Positions 55,557 through 64,000 are shown, numbered from the stretch's first letter. The stretch is DNA of 64,000 nt from an uncultured Caulobacterales bacterium (GCA_938003545.1 CALKXY010000004.1:62001-126000), one strand, 5' to 3'. The notes: a model not told the origin generated them from the sequence alone. Numbers and translations: made by a program.

Positions 55557-58211
55557 ATGAGTAAGTGGGTCTATAACTTCGGCGGCGGTATCGCCGAAGG
55601 CGACACGTCCATGAAAAATCTATTGGGCGGGAAGGGCGCGAACTTGGCTGAAATGGCTAGTCTCGGCCTGCCTGTGCCGCCTGGGTTTACGCTGACGACG
55701 CAGGTCTGCACCTCTTATTACGAAAATAACGAAACCTATCCTGAAGATATGAATGCGCAGATCGCCGTTGGCCTCACGCAGATTGAAAAACTGACGGGTA
55801 AGACATTTGGCGATGCCAGCAATCCGTTGCTTGTCTCTGTTCGCTCTGGCGCGCGGGCCTCTATGCCGGGGATGATGGACACGGTTTTGAACCTTGGCCT
55901 GAATGACGAGACTGTTGAAGGTCTTGCGAAACTCTCGGGTGACCGCCGCTTTGCTCTCGATAGCTATCGCCGTTTTATCACGATGTATTCTGATGTCGTG
56001 CTGGGTGTGCATCACCACACCTATGAAGATATTCTCGAAAACCATAAAGATGATCAGGGATATACGCTCGACACGGAAATGACCGCTGGTGATTGGGATA
56101 CGGTTATCGCAGCGTTTAAAGATGCGACGAAACAGGCGCTCGGACGTGATTTCCCGCAGGACCCGCAAGATCAGTTGCAAGGCGCCGTCGACGCCGTCTT
56201 TGGTAGTTGGATGAATGACCGCGCGGTGGTCTATCGCCGCTTGAATGATATTCCTGCTGCATGGGGCACCGCTGTCAATGTGCAGGCGATGGTCTTTGGC
56301 AATATGGGCGAAACCTCTGCGACGGGCGTGGCCTTTACACGCGATCCGTCCACGGGCGAAAACGCCTATTACGGCGAATTTCTGATCAATGCGCAGGGCG
56401 AAGATGTAGTTGCAGGCATTCGCACGCCGCAAACCCTGACGAAAAAGGCCCGCGAAGACATGGGCGAAACCGCGCCGTCGATGGAAGAGGCGCTGCCAGA
56501 GGTTTACGCGCAACTCGCAGAGACCTTCGTCACGCTAGAGGGGCATTACTGCGACATGCAGGATATTGAGTTCACGGTAGAGGAGGGTGTCCTCTGGATG
56601 CTGCAAACGCGGACAGGTAAGCGTACGGCGCGTGCGGCGCTCAAGATCGCTGTTGATATGGCCGAAGCGGGCCAGATCACACGCGATGAAGCCCTGATGC
56701 GCGTTGATCCGCTGGCGCTGGACCAACTGCTCCATCCGACACTTAATCCTGATGCGCCGCGCGATATTATCGCGATGGGCCTGCCAGCGTCGCCTGGCGC
56801 AGCGATTGGCGAAGTTGTCTTCAATTCCGACGAAGCCGAGGCCAAAGCCAAGGCTGGAGATAAAGTCATCCTCGTGAGGATCGAAACAAGCCCTGAAGAT
56901 ATTCATGGCATGCACGCCGCCGAAGCGATTGTGACCGCGCGCGGGGGCATGACGTCGCATGCGGCGGTGGTTGCACGCGGTATGGGGACGCCTTGCGTCT
57001 CTGGCGCGGGCGGCATTCGCATCGACTATGAGGCGCAAGAATTCAACGTCACAGGCCGCGTCATCAAAGCGGGCGACATTGTCACCGTAGACGGCGCAAC
57101 AGGGCAAGTCTTTGCCGGCTCTGTGGATATGGTTCAGCCAGAACTCTCGGGCGATTTTGCCAAGGTTATGGCTTGGGCAGATGATGCGCGTACGCTGGGT
57201 ATTCGGACAAATGCGGAAACGCCATTGGACGTACAAACAGCTGTTGATTTCGGCGCGGAAGGCATTGGCCTTTGCCGCACGGAACACATGTTTTTCGAAG
57301 CGGACCGTCTCGCGAATTTCCGCGAAATGATCTTGGCGGAAAATATCGAAGGCCGAGAATTGGCGCTGGCTAAAATCCTACCCGTACAGCGCGATGATTT
57401 TGCAGCAATTTTCCGCATCATGAAAAACTTACCCTGCACGATCCGCTTGCTTGATCCACCTTTGCATGAGTTCTTGCCGCATACGGAAAAAGACATCGAA
57501 TCCGTTGCGAAAGAAATCAACGTGCCTGCGGGTGAATTAATGCGCCGTGCAAATGAGCTGCAAGAAAGCAATCCGATGCTTGGTCATCGCGGCTGTCGCC
57601 TCGGCATTTCCTATCCTGAAATTTACGAGATGCAGGCCCGTGCGATCTTCCAAGCGCAAGCCCTCGTGAAGGACGAAACAGGCGTGATGCCTGTCGCCGA
57701 AATCATGATACCGCTGGTGTCATCGGCAAAGGAGTTAGAAATTCTCAAGGGCCGAATTGATGCCATTGCCGCAGAGGTTGGATCGACGGAATATAACATC
57801 GGTACGATGATCGAACTACCCCGCGCCGCTTTGCGTGCGGGTGATATTGCGGAACATGCCGAATTTTTCAGCTTTGGGACGAATGATCTGACGCAGACAA
57901 CATTTGGCCTTTCGCGGGATGATGCGGGACGTTTCTTGCCCGATTATGTGGCTGCGGGCATCATCGAAAAAGACCCATTCGTGTCCCTTGATCAAGAGGG
58001 TGTTGGCGACCTGATTCAAATCGCAGTTGAGCGTGGTCAAGCGGCGCGCCCAGATATTAAACTCGGGATTTGCGGCGAACATGGCGGCGACCCATCTTCC
58101 ATTGATTTCTGTCACCGCGCAGGTTTGAACTATGTCTCTTGTTCGCCCTACCGCGTCCCAATTGCAAAGCTCTCTGCGGCGCAAGCGGCTATACGTATGA
58201 AGACGGCATAA
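55557..58211 (+). CDS. ppdK: pyruvate phosphate dikinase
   Basis: Interconverts pyruvate, ATP and phosphate with phosphoenolpyruvate, AMP and pyrophosphate; 884 residues, normal length. Seen: the N-terminal ATP-grasp with LLGGKGANLAEMASLGLPVP and SVRSGARASMPGMMDTVLNL, the phosphohistidine domain GGMTSHAAVVARGMGTPCVSG reduced to its core (His468), and the C-terminal PEP domain with GIGLCRTEHMF and LGICGEHGGDP (Cys839). It serves gluconeogenesis or PEP/pyruvate balance, matching fbp directly downstream. Confidence 0.95.
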   Translation: MSKWVYNFGGGIAEGDTSMKNLLGGKGANLAEMASLGLPVPPGFTLTTQVCTSYYENNETYPEDMNAQIAVGLTQIEKLTGKTFGDASNPLLVSVRSGARASMPGMMDTVLNLGLNDETVEGLAKLSGDRRFALDSYRRFITMYSDVVLGVHHHTYEDILENHKDDQGYTLDTEMTAGDWDTVIAAFKDATKQALGRDFPQDPQDQLQGAVDAVFGSWMNDRAVVYRRLNDIPAAWGTAVNVQAMVFGNMGETSATGVAFTRDPSTGENAYYGEFLINAQGEDVVAGIRTPQTLTKKAREDMGETAPSMEEALPEVYAQLAETFVTLEGHYCDMQDIEFTVEEGVLWMLQTRTGKRTARAALKIAVDMAEAGQITRDEALMRVDPLALDQLLHPTLNPDAPRDIIAMGLPASPGAAIGEVVFNSDEAEAKAKAGDKVILVRIETSPEDIHGMHAAEAIVTARGGMTSHAAVVARGMGTPCVSGAGGIRIDYEAQEFNVTGRVIKAGDIVTVDGATGQVFAGSVDMVQPELSGDFAKVMAWADDARTLGIRTNAETPLDVQTAVDFGAEGIGLCRTEHMFFEADRLANFREMILAENIEGRELALAKILPVQRDDFAAIFRIMKNLPCTIRLLDPPLHEFLPHTEKDIESVAKEINVPAGELMRRANELQESNPMLGHRGCRLGISYPEIYEMQARAIFQAQALVKDETGVMPVAEIMIPLVSSAKELEILKGRIDAIAAEVGSTEYNIGTMIELPRAALRAGDIAEHAEFFSFGTNDLTQTTFGLSRDDAGRFLPDYVAAGIIEKDPFVSLDQEGVGDLIQIAVERGQAARPDIKLGICGEHGGDPSSIDFCHRAGLNYVSCSPYRVPIAKLSAAQAAIRMKTA

Positions 58212-58220
58212 GGGCTCATC

Positions 58221-59141
58221 ATGTCTCTCAATTTTCAAAGTCAAAACTCTGACCTGAATGGTATTTACGCGGCGCTTTTTGCGGCGGGTGAGGCCATCTA
58301 TGCTGAATTGAAAAAGGGCGAAGGCCTGAAATTTGCAGCCAGTGGAAATGAATCTGGTGATGAACAAATTGAATTAGATATCATCGCGGATGAAGCCTTT
58401 TTCAAAACGCTCAGCCAAGATAAACATGTGCGCTATGTCGTGTCCGAAGAACGTCCGGGCCTCAGCAAGCTCTCCGACGGCCCTTACTCCATCGCGCTTG
58501 ATCCGCTGGACGGGTCCAAGGCTGCCTTGATCGGTATTCCGTCTGGTGCAATTTTTGGCATCTTTGAAAATGCAGACGTCGCGCAGGACTTTAATGGCAA
58601 CAATATTATTAGCGGCGGGTTTTTCGTTTTTGGGATGAACCTAGAGGTCTATTTCGCCGACGGTCCTGATGTTTACAAAGGCCTCTTTGATCAAGAGACG
58701 GGTACATGGGACGTCGTTGAACTGCCCGATGCGATGCCAAGCGCAGACATCCTTGCGATTAATGGCTCGAACCAATTGGTCTGGGATCAATGGTTGCAGG
58801 CTCATGTCTTATCCTTGCTCGACACAAAAAAGGGCACCGTAAAGCCGCATAATATGCGCTGGTTCGCCTCGATGGTGTCAGACATTAAACGCCTACTGCT
58901 GCAAGGCGGTGTTTTCGCCTATCCGTCGGCCAATCGTAAGGGCTATGACCAAGGGCATTTGCGCCTCGTCTATGAAGCCATCCCAATGTCATTTCTAATC
59001 CACGCGATGGGCGGGGCCTCCACGGATGGAGATATGTCTTTACTGAAAAAACCAGTGAATGACCTACACCAAAAAACGCCTGTCTTTATCGGGAATGCGG
59101 ATAAGATCGCAGAGATTGAAGCGGCGAAGCGCGGGGGATGA
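58221..59141 (+). CDS. fbp: fructose-1,6-bisphosphatase, class 1
   Basis: Gluconeogenic phosphatase, 306 residues. Metal-site motif SIALDPLDGSKAALIG (DPLDGS at 94-99), acidic residues in IELDIIADEAF and VVSEERPGL, substrate region GGVFAYPSANRKGYDQGHLR, and LVYEAIPMSFLIHAMGGAST with the class 1 pattern. LHQKTPVFIGN near the end is characteristic. It begins 9 bp after ppdK, so the two likely form a gluconeogenesis operon. Inositol monophosphatase is excluded by the FBPase-specific C-terminus. Confidence 0.88.
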   Translation: MSLNFQSQNSDLNGIYAALFAAGEAIYAELKKGEGLKFAASGNESGDEQIELDIIADEAFFKTLSQDKHVRYVVSEERPGLSKLSDGPYSIALDPLDGSKAALIGIPSGAIFGIFENADVAQDFNGNNIISGGFFVFGMNLEVYFADGPDVYKGLFDQETGTWDVVELPDAMPSADILAINGSNQLVWDQWLQAHVLSLLDTKKGTVKPHNMRWFASMVSDIKRLLLQGGVFAYPSANRKGYDQGHLRLVYEAIPMSFLIHAMGGASTDGDMSLLKKPVNDLHQKTPVFIGNADKIAEIEAAKRGG

Positions 59142-59169
59142 TGACGGCTTTGACGGGTTGAGATATTGC

Positions 59170-59427
59170 CTATTCGTCTGCGCCAGATAAATCTTGTGCT
59201 AACATCAACGCATTTCCGTCTGGATCATAGAATGTAGCGGTGCTGACCATCCCTTCGATAATATCTGTTTCCCCATCAAATTTAACACCAGCCTTTTCTA
59301 GATTACTCCGCGCGGTCCTAATATCTGAAAAGCCGAAGACAGGACCTGTGTTGCCTGGAACAGGCTCTGCCTGCTCACCAAGGCCTAGTGTGTCCCCTGG
59401 CGTCTTGGTTTCCGCATGATCGGCATG
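59170..59427 (-). pseudogene. degraded VOC/glyoxalase-family protein, C-terminal half
   Basis: The minus strand from 59427 to a TAG at 59170-59172 encodes ADHAETKTPGDTLGLGEQAE, then GPVFGFSDIRTARSNLEKAG and TATFYDPDGNALMLAQDLSG, the C-terminal half of a VOC protein. A TGA stands directly upstream in frame (59428-59430). The N-terminal half is partly visible in another frame just upstream (ETFSYFAKLSRKGPSC at about 59435-59485), so at least one frameshift has broken the gene, and no complete N-terminus was found. It marks the start of a decayed accessory patch. Confidence 0.7.
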
Positions 59428-59646
59428 TCACATGACGGGCCTTTGCGGGATAGCTTGGCAAAATAGCTGAAAGTTTCCCCAGACTTCGGTTTCGTGAGCC
59501 ATGCTGTTTTTAATGTCTTCTTTTGTAATGGTAGAAGCGGGCATTAGCTCAGAGGCCATAAACGCGCAAAGAAGAACACTCGCGCCATCGTAAGTTGATC
59601 CTCTCAAGCACTTGCTTCGATTCTTTCCGTAATCTATCATGCAGAG

Positions 59647-59744
59647 GAGCAATGGTGACTGAGTTTGGTTGAAGGTGGGCGGCTTCCGCAAGGTCCGCTC
59701 CTTAGGGGGAACCCGAGCGCAGGTTCGAATCCTGTCCATTGCTC
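59647..59744 (+). pseudogene. tRNA-like relic (class II tRNA shape)
   Basis: GAGCAATGG (59647-59655) pairs over 9 bp with CCATTGCTC (59736-59744); a T arm GCAGG-TTCGAAT-CCTGT adjoins it; a D-arm-like TGACTGAG...GGTTGAAGG and a variable-arm-like GGG-GGAA-CCC are present, as in tRNA-Ser. The anticodon arm is not canonical: no 5-bp stem with a 7-base loop can be drawn; GGGCGG/CCGCTC would leave a 12-base loop. It is therefore listed as a pseudo-tRNA, perhaps created by insertion or recombination at a tRNA site. Confidence 0.5.
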
Positions 59745-59762
59745 ACTTATAAGCCTCTCACC

Positions 59763-60002
59763 CCAGAGACCTATTTTGGGCAATACTGTTGAAAAACTCC
59801 ATTTTCACTTTCGACCCAAAAATTTCCGCGTCATAGAGATGTAATTAGAATTTTCATCCGAGGGGGTAGTGAATTTTCAAAGATGCAAATTCTAATGTAT
59901 CTGTGAGTTCAGATAACCAAGTTTAATCTTGGTTTTCGGAATTTTACTCTGATACGGAAAATTTGGCCATCTCCCATTTTGGAGTTTTCAACAGTATTGG
60001 GC
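59763..60002. mobile_element. MITE-like element, copy 1
   Basis: About 225 bp (59778-60002) with terminal inverted repeats starting GGGCAATACTGTTGAAAA and ending in the complementary form with one indel and one mismatch. No coding capacity. The 15 bases before it (59763-59777) also precede copy 2, so the duplicated segment is longer than the element. Internal CCAAG/CTTGG hairpin. Confidence 0.8.
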
Positions 60003-60048
60003 GATTTTAAGCCGCTGGTAATCTCGAAACCGCGAGAGTAGTTTGTTC

Positions 60049-60522
60049 ATGGCCTTCAAGTGCAGAATTAGTTATGAACCAACAATGGATTTGATTTCTG
60101 AAATTTGTGAAGCGTGGGGGTGGCTTGGATTTAATCCAGCTGAGGTCGTGGGCGAAAATGATTTTGGTAATCTTATTATTCGAGATGAAGATAACAAATA
60201 TTGGCGCTTATGCCCCGAAGAAGTTTACTGTGAAATCATTGCGAATAACCGACAGGAACTGGACAATCTCTCGAAAGACCAAACGTTTCTTGTAGATTTG
60301 TATATGTCAGAGCTTGTAGAAGCCGCAAAGGACAGTGTCGGTTCACTTGAAGAAGGCCGAAAGTATTGCCTCGTTCTTCCCGGCGTCCTTGGCGGCACTT
60401 ATGATACTTCGAATATAAGGTCTGTTCCTTTAATTGAGTTGGTTCGGTTTACTGGCGACTTAGGCAAACAAATTCGTGACCTCTCGGATGGCGAAAAGAT
60501 TCAGTTCGAAATAGTTGATTGA
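60049..60522 (+). CDS. DUF1851 (Tdi1-like immunity) domain protein
   Basis: A 157-residue acidic protein. EICEAWGWLGFNPAEVVGEN, FGNLIIRDEDNKYWRLCPEE and VYCEIIANN match the DUF1851 family, which includes the type VI secretion immunity protein Tdi1; YCLVLPGVLGGTY and GDLGKQIRDLSDGEKIQFEI complete it. The start may instead be ATG 60085 (MDLISEICEAWGW), which fits homologues I recall. No effector or secretion gene is near. It is bracketed by two MITE-like copies, suggesting acquisition with, or trapping between, these elements. Confidence 0.75.
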   Translation: MAFKCRISYEPTMDLISEICEAWGWLGFNPAEVVGENDFGNLIIRDEDNKYWRLCPEEVYCEIIANNRQELDNLSKDQTFLVDLYMSELVEAAKDSVGSLEEGRKYCLVLPGVLGGTYDTSNIRSVPLIELVRFTGDLGKQIRDLSDGEKIQFEIVD

Positions 60523-60553
60523 CCGCAAATACTAACGGATACTTCAAACCTTA

Positions 60554-60794
60554 CCAGAGACCTATTTTGGGCAATACTGTTGAAAAACTCCATTTTCACT
60601 TTCGACCCAAAAATTTCCGCGTCATAGAGATGTAATTAGAATTTTCATCCGAGCGGGTAGCAAATTTACAAAGATGCAAACCCTGATGCATCTGTGAGTT
60701 TAAATGACCAAGTTTAATCTTGGTTTTCGTAGTTTTGCGCTGATGCCAAAAATTTGGCCATCTCTCATTTTGGAGTTTTTCAACAGTATTGCCC
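60554..60794. mobile_element. MITE-like element, copy 2
   Basis: Direct repeat of copy 1. The element proper is 60569-60794 with perfect 24-bp terminal inverted repeats (first bases GGGCAATACTGTTGAAAA); the preceding 15 bases (60554-60568) are also identical to those before copy 1. Interior differs from copy 1 by scattered substitutions, so the copies are not very recent. Confidence 0.82.
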
Positions 60795-61424
60795 AACTTA
60801 AGACACTGAGCTAACGCCTCCTTTCAGAATTTAACGGGCACTTGAAACTTAATCCGCGTATCGCGCAAAATAAACACGTTTAGTTTCAATCGCTTATAAA
60901 AATATCAAGAGATGCGTCCTTGGGTACTGATTTCTGTGTCATTTATAAGATGTCTTCTTTCAACGGGCGGTCATGTGCACATTGACTTGGTCGGAAGGAA
61001 GCGGCGCTTGTCATTGGAGCTTTGGGTGTAATGCCCCGAAAGTTTGGGTGGCCTATCGCGAGCTGATTGAGCCTAGACTGTTCTGTTCGGCCGGTAGTGG
61101 AAAAAGGCGTCGTCGCGAGGGTCCCTATGGGGCCGAAAACCACATTGTTATTCCGGTTCCGCCGGGCCCTGAAATACCCTCGCGAACATCCCGTAAAACG
61201 GAACATTTTTCCAACGAAGACAACAGAGACCTAAGAGATACAGGAGCTAGACAGCTCCGAGGATAGCGAAGCCCCCGCCAGACGTTCCCGTAACATGAGG
61301 GGATAGAGGTATGGTTTATGCTCGCCTTTTTATACGCAGGCTAAATTGCTTTTAAGGGCTTACTACGTTCAAAAATTCTCATATCTGACATGACACTGTC
61401 ACATAAGCGGATTAGGCATGGGGT
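60795..61424. other. gene-poor spacer with a long imperfect hairpin
   Basis: About 630 bp without a convincing gene. CGCGAGGGT (61114-61122) pairs with ACCCTCGCG (61176-61184), and inner GGGGCC (61129-61134) with GGCCCT (61165-61170), giving a ~70-nt hairpin. Frames in the area (a plus-strand one starting MCTLTWSEGSG at 60973) do not continue like a known protein. It may be a decayed gene or a structured RNA; nothing decisive is visible. Confidence 0.4.
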
Positions 61425-62573
61425 ATGAAAACATTACTTCCCCTCTTGGCGACAGCCGCCGTTTCCGTTTGCCTTCTCGCCGCGTGCGAGACAACGCCTT
61501 CATCTGGAGCGCCCTCATCTGGAGCGCAGGCAATTGCGACGGGCGTGACACCTATGACATCTGCACCTTTGGACGCGTCCAAAGCCTTGACACGTATCGC
61601 CTTTGGGTCGTGTTTGAATGAAACCAAAGAGCAGGGCATCTGGGATGTGATCTCCGCTGAAAATGCCGATCTGTTCCTGTTTACGGGTGATAATGTTTAT
61701 GGCGATACATATTCGTCTGACCCGCGCTGGACCGACCCTAGCATGCCCAAAATGCGCCAGAGCTATAATACGCTCGCGGCTGTTCCTGAGTTCGCAAATT
61801 TCCGTGCAAAGACGCCGATGTTGACGACTTGGGATGACCATGATTACGGCGCGAATGATGCGGGGGCTTATTATCCATTCAAGGCCTTGGCCGAGCAGAT
61901 GTATTTGGATGCTTGGGCTGTACCTGCGACAGATGAACGCCGCAAACGCGATGGTGTCCATACATCCAAAATTATTGGCCCCGCTGGACAACGGGTGCAG
62001 GTCATCATGCTCGATACGCGGTTCTTCCGCACGGAATTACAGGCCACGGATGATCGCGGTGCCGCGGGTAAAGAACGCTATGTCCCCTTGGAAGGCGGTC
62101 ACGGCACAATGCTGGGAGCGGCGCAATGGGAGTGGTTGCAGGCTGAGTTAAAGAAGCCCGCAGATTTACGTTTGCTCGTCTCCTCCATTCAGGTTCATGC
62201 CGATGGACATGGATGGGAAGCGTGGCGGACAATGCCTGCGGAGCGGCAGAAGCTCTATGATATTATTGACGATAGCGGTGCAGAAGGTGTCGTCATTATT
62301 TCAGGTGATCGCCATTCTGGCTCTATTTACCGCCGAGATGATGTTACGGATTATCCGCTTTATGAGGTCACTGCGTCATCGCTGAATTTGCCGGCTTCCA
62401 CGTGGCGGGCGCAGAGCGGTGAGACGGGTATGGAAGACGGCCCATATCGCGTTCACCCGATGCAATTCGAGGTAAATTACGGCTTGATCGATGTAGATTG
62501 GGACAAGCGACAGGCCAGTTTGAAGGTTGTGAGCCCAAAGGGCGGCAATTTCGTCAATAATTTTGATTTTTAA
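61425..62573 (+). CDS. PhoD-like phosphatase/phosphodiesterase lipoprotein
   Basis: A 382-residue protein with lipoprotein signal (LLPLLATAAVSVCLLAAC, Cys21) and a short duplicated PSSGA linker (tandem TCATCTGGAGCG in the DNA). The metallophosphoesterase core shows RIAFGSCLNETKEQGIW, FLFTGDNVYGD, LTTWDDHDYGAND, and IISGDRHSGSIY, the PhoD order of metal ligands. It hydrolyses phosphomono- or diesters outside the cytoplasm, possibly for phosphate supply. The typical PhoD N-terminal domain and Tat signal are missing, so it belongs to the shorter PhoD-like group. Confidence 0.9.
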   Translation: MKTLLPLLATAAVSVCLLAACETTPSSGAPSSGAQAIATGVTPMTSAPLDASKALTRIAFGSCLNETKEQGIWDVISAENADLFLFTGDNVYGDTYSSDPRWTDPSMPKMRQSYNTLAAVPEFANFRAKTPMLTTWDDHDYGANDAGAYYPFKALAEQMYLDAWAVPATDERRKRDGVHTSKIIGPAGQRVQVIMLDTRFFRTELQATDDRGAAGKERYVPLEGGHGTMLGAAQWEWLQAELKKPADLRLLVSSIQVHADGHGWEAWRTMPAERQKLYDIIDDSGAEGVVIISGDRHSGSIYRRDDVTDYPLYEVTASSLNLPASTWRAQSGETGMEDGPYRVHPMQFEVNYGLIDVDWDKRQASLKVVSPKGGNFVNNFDF

Positions 62574-62637
62574 CGGCAGGATATAAAGGCCTGATCGCGC
62601 TGATATGAAATAGGTTTTTGAAAAGAATGCTTTTTAG

Positions 62638-62670
62638 ACAAGGTGTTAATAGGAGTTAACCTTGTTTTTT
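62638..62670 (+). terminator. intrinsic terminator after the PhoD-like gene
   Basis: ACAAGG/CCTTGT plus TTAA/TTAA with a TG bulge (62638-62649 with 62656-62665), loop TAGGAG, T6 tail. Confidence 0.8.
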
Positions 62671-62796
62671 CGATGAAAAAGGACATCTACCACCCGTTGC
62701 AAAAACGCCACAGATGCCAAGAAAGGCGCGTGAATTGCAATGGCTCACGGTGAAACACTTTGTTTACTTCGTGAAAACGGCTAGGGAGCGCGAATT

Positions 62797-63501
62797 ATGC
62801 GCAATGTGCAAAATATATCGGGCTGGCTGGGTGCTGTGGCCATGATTGCTGTCCTGACGGGCGTGATCTCTGCGATTAGCGGGAAAACTGCGGCGCAACG
62901 CGAGAATCTTGTTTGGGCGCAGGCCGCGGCTGATTTTCAATCTTTCGATATTGAAACACCTAGTTTTACAGAAGCTGCGTCGCCTCGACTTCGCGATGCT
63001 GCTGATATTCGCGCGCTATCCCCGCTGCGGATTGAGCACCGCCGTTGGGCAGAATCCCGCGCAGCAGAGCATCAATGCCTATCGGAAGCCGTCTATTACG
63101 AAGCGCGCTCTGAATCACGTTCTGGTCAATTGGCCGTCGCGGATGTCGTGAAGAACCGCGTGAAATCGAAACATTATCCGAATACGATTTGCGGCGTTGT
63201 ATATGAAGGCGCACATCGCCCCTTCGCGTGTCAGTTTTCTTTCGCTTGCGATGGGTCCATGGACCGCGCGCCGAAGGGAAAGACATGGGAGCGTTCCCAA
63301 GATATTGCACAGGTTTCGTTGACGGGGTTTGTCAAAGATTTGACGAAGAACTCGACGCATTATCACACGGTTCAAATCGAACCAAATTGGGCCAAAACAT
63401 TAGAATTTAAAGCCAAGATTGGTTTTCATAAATTCTACCGCCCAAGCTGGAGCGAGCGCAATACGACAAGTGTCGCAATCGCGATCGCGCCGCCGACTTA
63501 G
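62797..63501 (+). CDS. cell wall hydrolase, SleB/CwlJ family
   Basis: A 234-residue protein with an N-terminal hydrophobic segment (GWLGAVAMIAVLTGVISAIS) acting as signal or anchor, a polar linker, and a Hydrolase_2 domain: HQCLSEAVYYEARSESRSGQ (catalytic-type Glu), AVADVVKNRVKSKHYPNTIC, CQFSFACDGSMD and STHYHTVQIEPNWAK. Such proteins cleave peptidoglycan; in alphaproteobacteria they act in growth or division, not spore germination. Convergent with folD, with only 3 bp between the stop codons. Confidence 0.9.
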   Translation: MRNVQNISGWLGAVAMIAVLTGVISAISGKTAAQRENLVWAQAAADFQSFDIETPSFTEAASPRLRDAADIRALSPLRIEHRRWAESRAAEHQCLSEAVYYEARSESRSGQLAVADVVKNRVKSKHYPNTICGVVYEGAHRPFACQFSFACDGSMDRAPKGKTWERSQDIAQVSLTGFVKDLTKNSTHYHTVQIEPNWAKTLEFKAKIGFHKFYRPSWSERNTTSVAIAIAPPT

Positions 63502-63504
63502 GCT

Positions 63505-64000
63505 TTAGATATTTAAGACAGCGGGCCGTTCAATTCCGCGTCGATCACAGGCCGCCAAAACTGTATTCCGCAGTAAACATGCAATTGTCATTGGCCCAAC
63601 GCCGCCAGGAACAGGCGTGATGGCTCCAGCTACGGCGCGCGCAGGTTTGTAATCGACATCGCCGACAAGGCGGAATTTCCCAGGGCGCTTTACGCTTGGG
63701 ACGCGGTTGATTCCAATGTCGATCACGCAGGCTCCCGCTTTGATCCAATCGCTTTGTACCATTTGTGGGCGGCCCACAGCGGCGACCAAAATATCTGCGC
63801 TACGGCAGACATTCGGCAGGTTATCCGTACGGGAATGGGCAATGGTGACGGTGCAATTTTGTTCGAGAAACATCAACGCTGCGGGCTTGCCGACTAGAAT
63901 AGATCGACCCAACACGACGCAATGTTTTCCCGTCAGATCGCCCAGTGCGGTTTTGGCGAGGATGACGGACCCTGTTGGCGTGCAAGGCCGCAGTCCTGGT
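63505..64000 (-). CDS. folD: bifunctional methylenetetrahydrofolate dehydrogenase/cyclohydrolase, C-terminal part
   Basis: The minus-strand frame is open from the window edge to a TAA at 63505-63507. Residues read [20 protein letters not shown], then [57 protein letters not shown] and [19 protein letters not shown], the complete set of C-terminal FolD motifs for NADP binding. The N-terminal substrate domain lies outside the window. A GTG inside (63915) is not the real start. It supplies 10-formyl- and methylene-THF. Confidence 0.95.
   Translation of the reverse strand, partial: PGLRPCTPTGSVILAKTALGDLTGKHCVVLGRSILVGKPAALMFLEQNCTVTIAHSRTDNLPNVCRSADILVAAVGRPQMVQSDWIKAGACVIDIGINRVPSVKRPGKFRLVGDVDYKPARAVAGAITPVPGGVGPMTIACLLRNTVLAACDRRGIERPAVLNI

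Noticed and set aside
55620-56513. 297-residue minus-strand frame within ppdK
   Set aside because: Antisense to conserved ppdK motifs; no family resemblance.
59428-59739. 103-residue minus-strand frame next to the VOC remnant
   Set aside because: It spans the tRNA-like relic and has an arbitrary sequence; only part of the region, in another frame, resembles a VOC N-terminus.
60596-60796. Minus-strand frame within MITE copy 2
   Set aside because: Lies wholly within a non-autonomous repeat; not kept open in copy 1.
60973-61266. 97-residue frame beginning MCTLTWSEGSG
   Set aside because: The first residues recall NRDE-family starts, but nothing after them fits, and the frame runs through a strong hairpin.

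Overview
The window looks like the chromosome of an aerobic, probably marine alphaproteobacterium. The order mdh, sucC-sucD, sucA-sucB, lpd with sdhCDA and sdhB nearby, plus zapE, ETF-QO, DUF2007 proteins and a SleB/CwlJ hydrolase, fits the Hyphomonadales/Maricaulales neighbourhood. That placement is inference from gene content; no phylogenetic marker was tested. No prophage, complete IS or CRISPR array was seen.

Layout. 0-2.2 kb: alpha/beta hydrolase, a 40-residue basic protein, a small ribbon-helix-helix protein with a membrane tail, and a ~440-bp RNA-like element (E1). 2.3-21 kb: a TCA block (mdh, a 1110-residue RTX-type protein, tRNA-Ser, GNAT, sucCD, sucAB with a two-lipoyl SucB, two paralogous membrane proteins, lpd), then an old-yellow-enzyme/winged-helix/membrane-protein operon diverging from a secreted protein across two palindromic operators, and xerC. 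At 21.0-21.4 kb lies E2, a diverged copy of E1 in the opposite orientation. 21.5-33 kb: LEA-like lipoprotein, EF-hand protein, sdhCDA, then six unrelated genes before sdhB. 33-51 kb: mostly housekeeping and envelope genes (amidase, acyltransferase, arsC, MscS-like protein, zapE, rnhB, glycosyltransferases, a subclass-B1-like metallo-beta-lactamase, uracil-DNA glycosylase, RimB-RimK fusion, ETF-QO, TPR lipoprotein, ispE, a GlcNAc-1-P transferase-like protein, polyprenyl synthase). 51-59 kb: two DUF2007 proteins, glyQ, a lipoprotein, glyS carrying an in-frame palindromic repeat, then ppdK and fbp. 59.1-61.4 kb is a small accessory patch: VOC pseudogene, tRNA-like relic, and a DUF1851 immunity-like gene between two copies of a ~225-bp MITE-like element. 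61.4-64 kb: PhoD-like lipoprotein, SleB hydrolase and the 3' end of folD.

How it works together. mdh, sucABCD, lpd and sdhABCD cover malate, 2-oxoglutarate, succinyl-CoA and succinate steps of the TCA cycle; ETF-QO feeds fatty-acid/amino-acid electrons to the quinone pool; ppdK and fbp next to each other suggest gluconeogenesis from C2-C4 substrates. ispE and the polyprenyl synthase serve isoprenoid and quinone synthesis.

Most noteworthy: the inverted pair of ~400-nt structured elements E1/E2, each ending in a terminator-like hairpin and sharing a hairpin with a compensatory base change; a succinate dehydrogenase whose SdhC and SdhD both seem to lack the usual haem-ligand histidines; twin operators at 19.33-19.38 kb; the MITE-flanked DUF1851 gene; the palindromic repeat translated inside glyS; and a 32-residue membrane peptide just before zapE.
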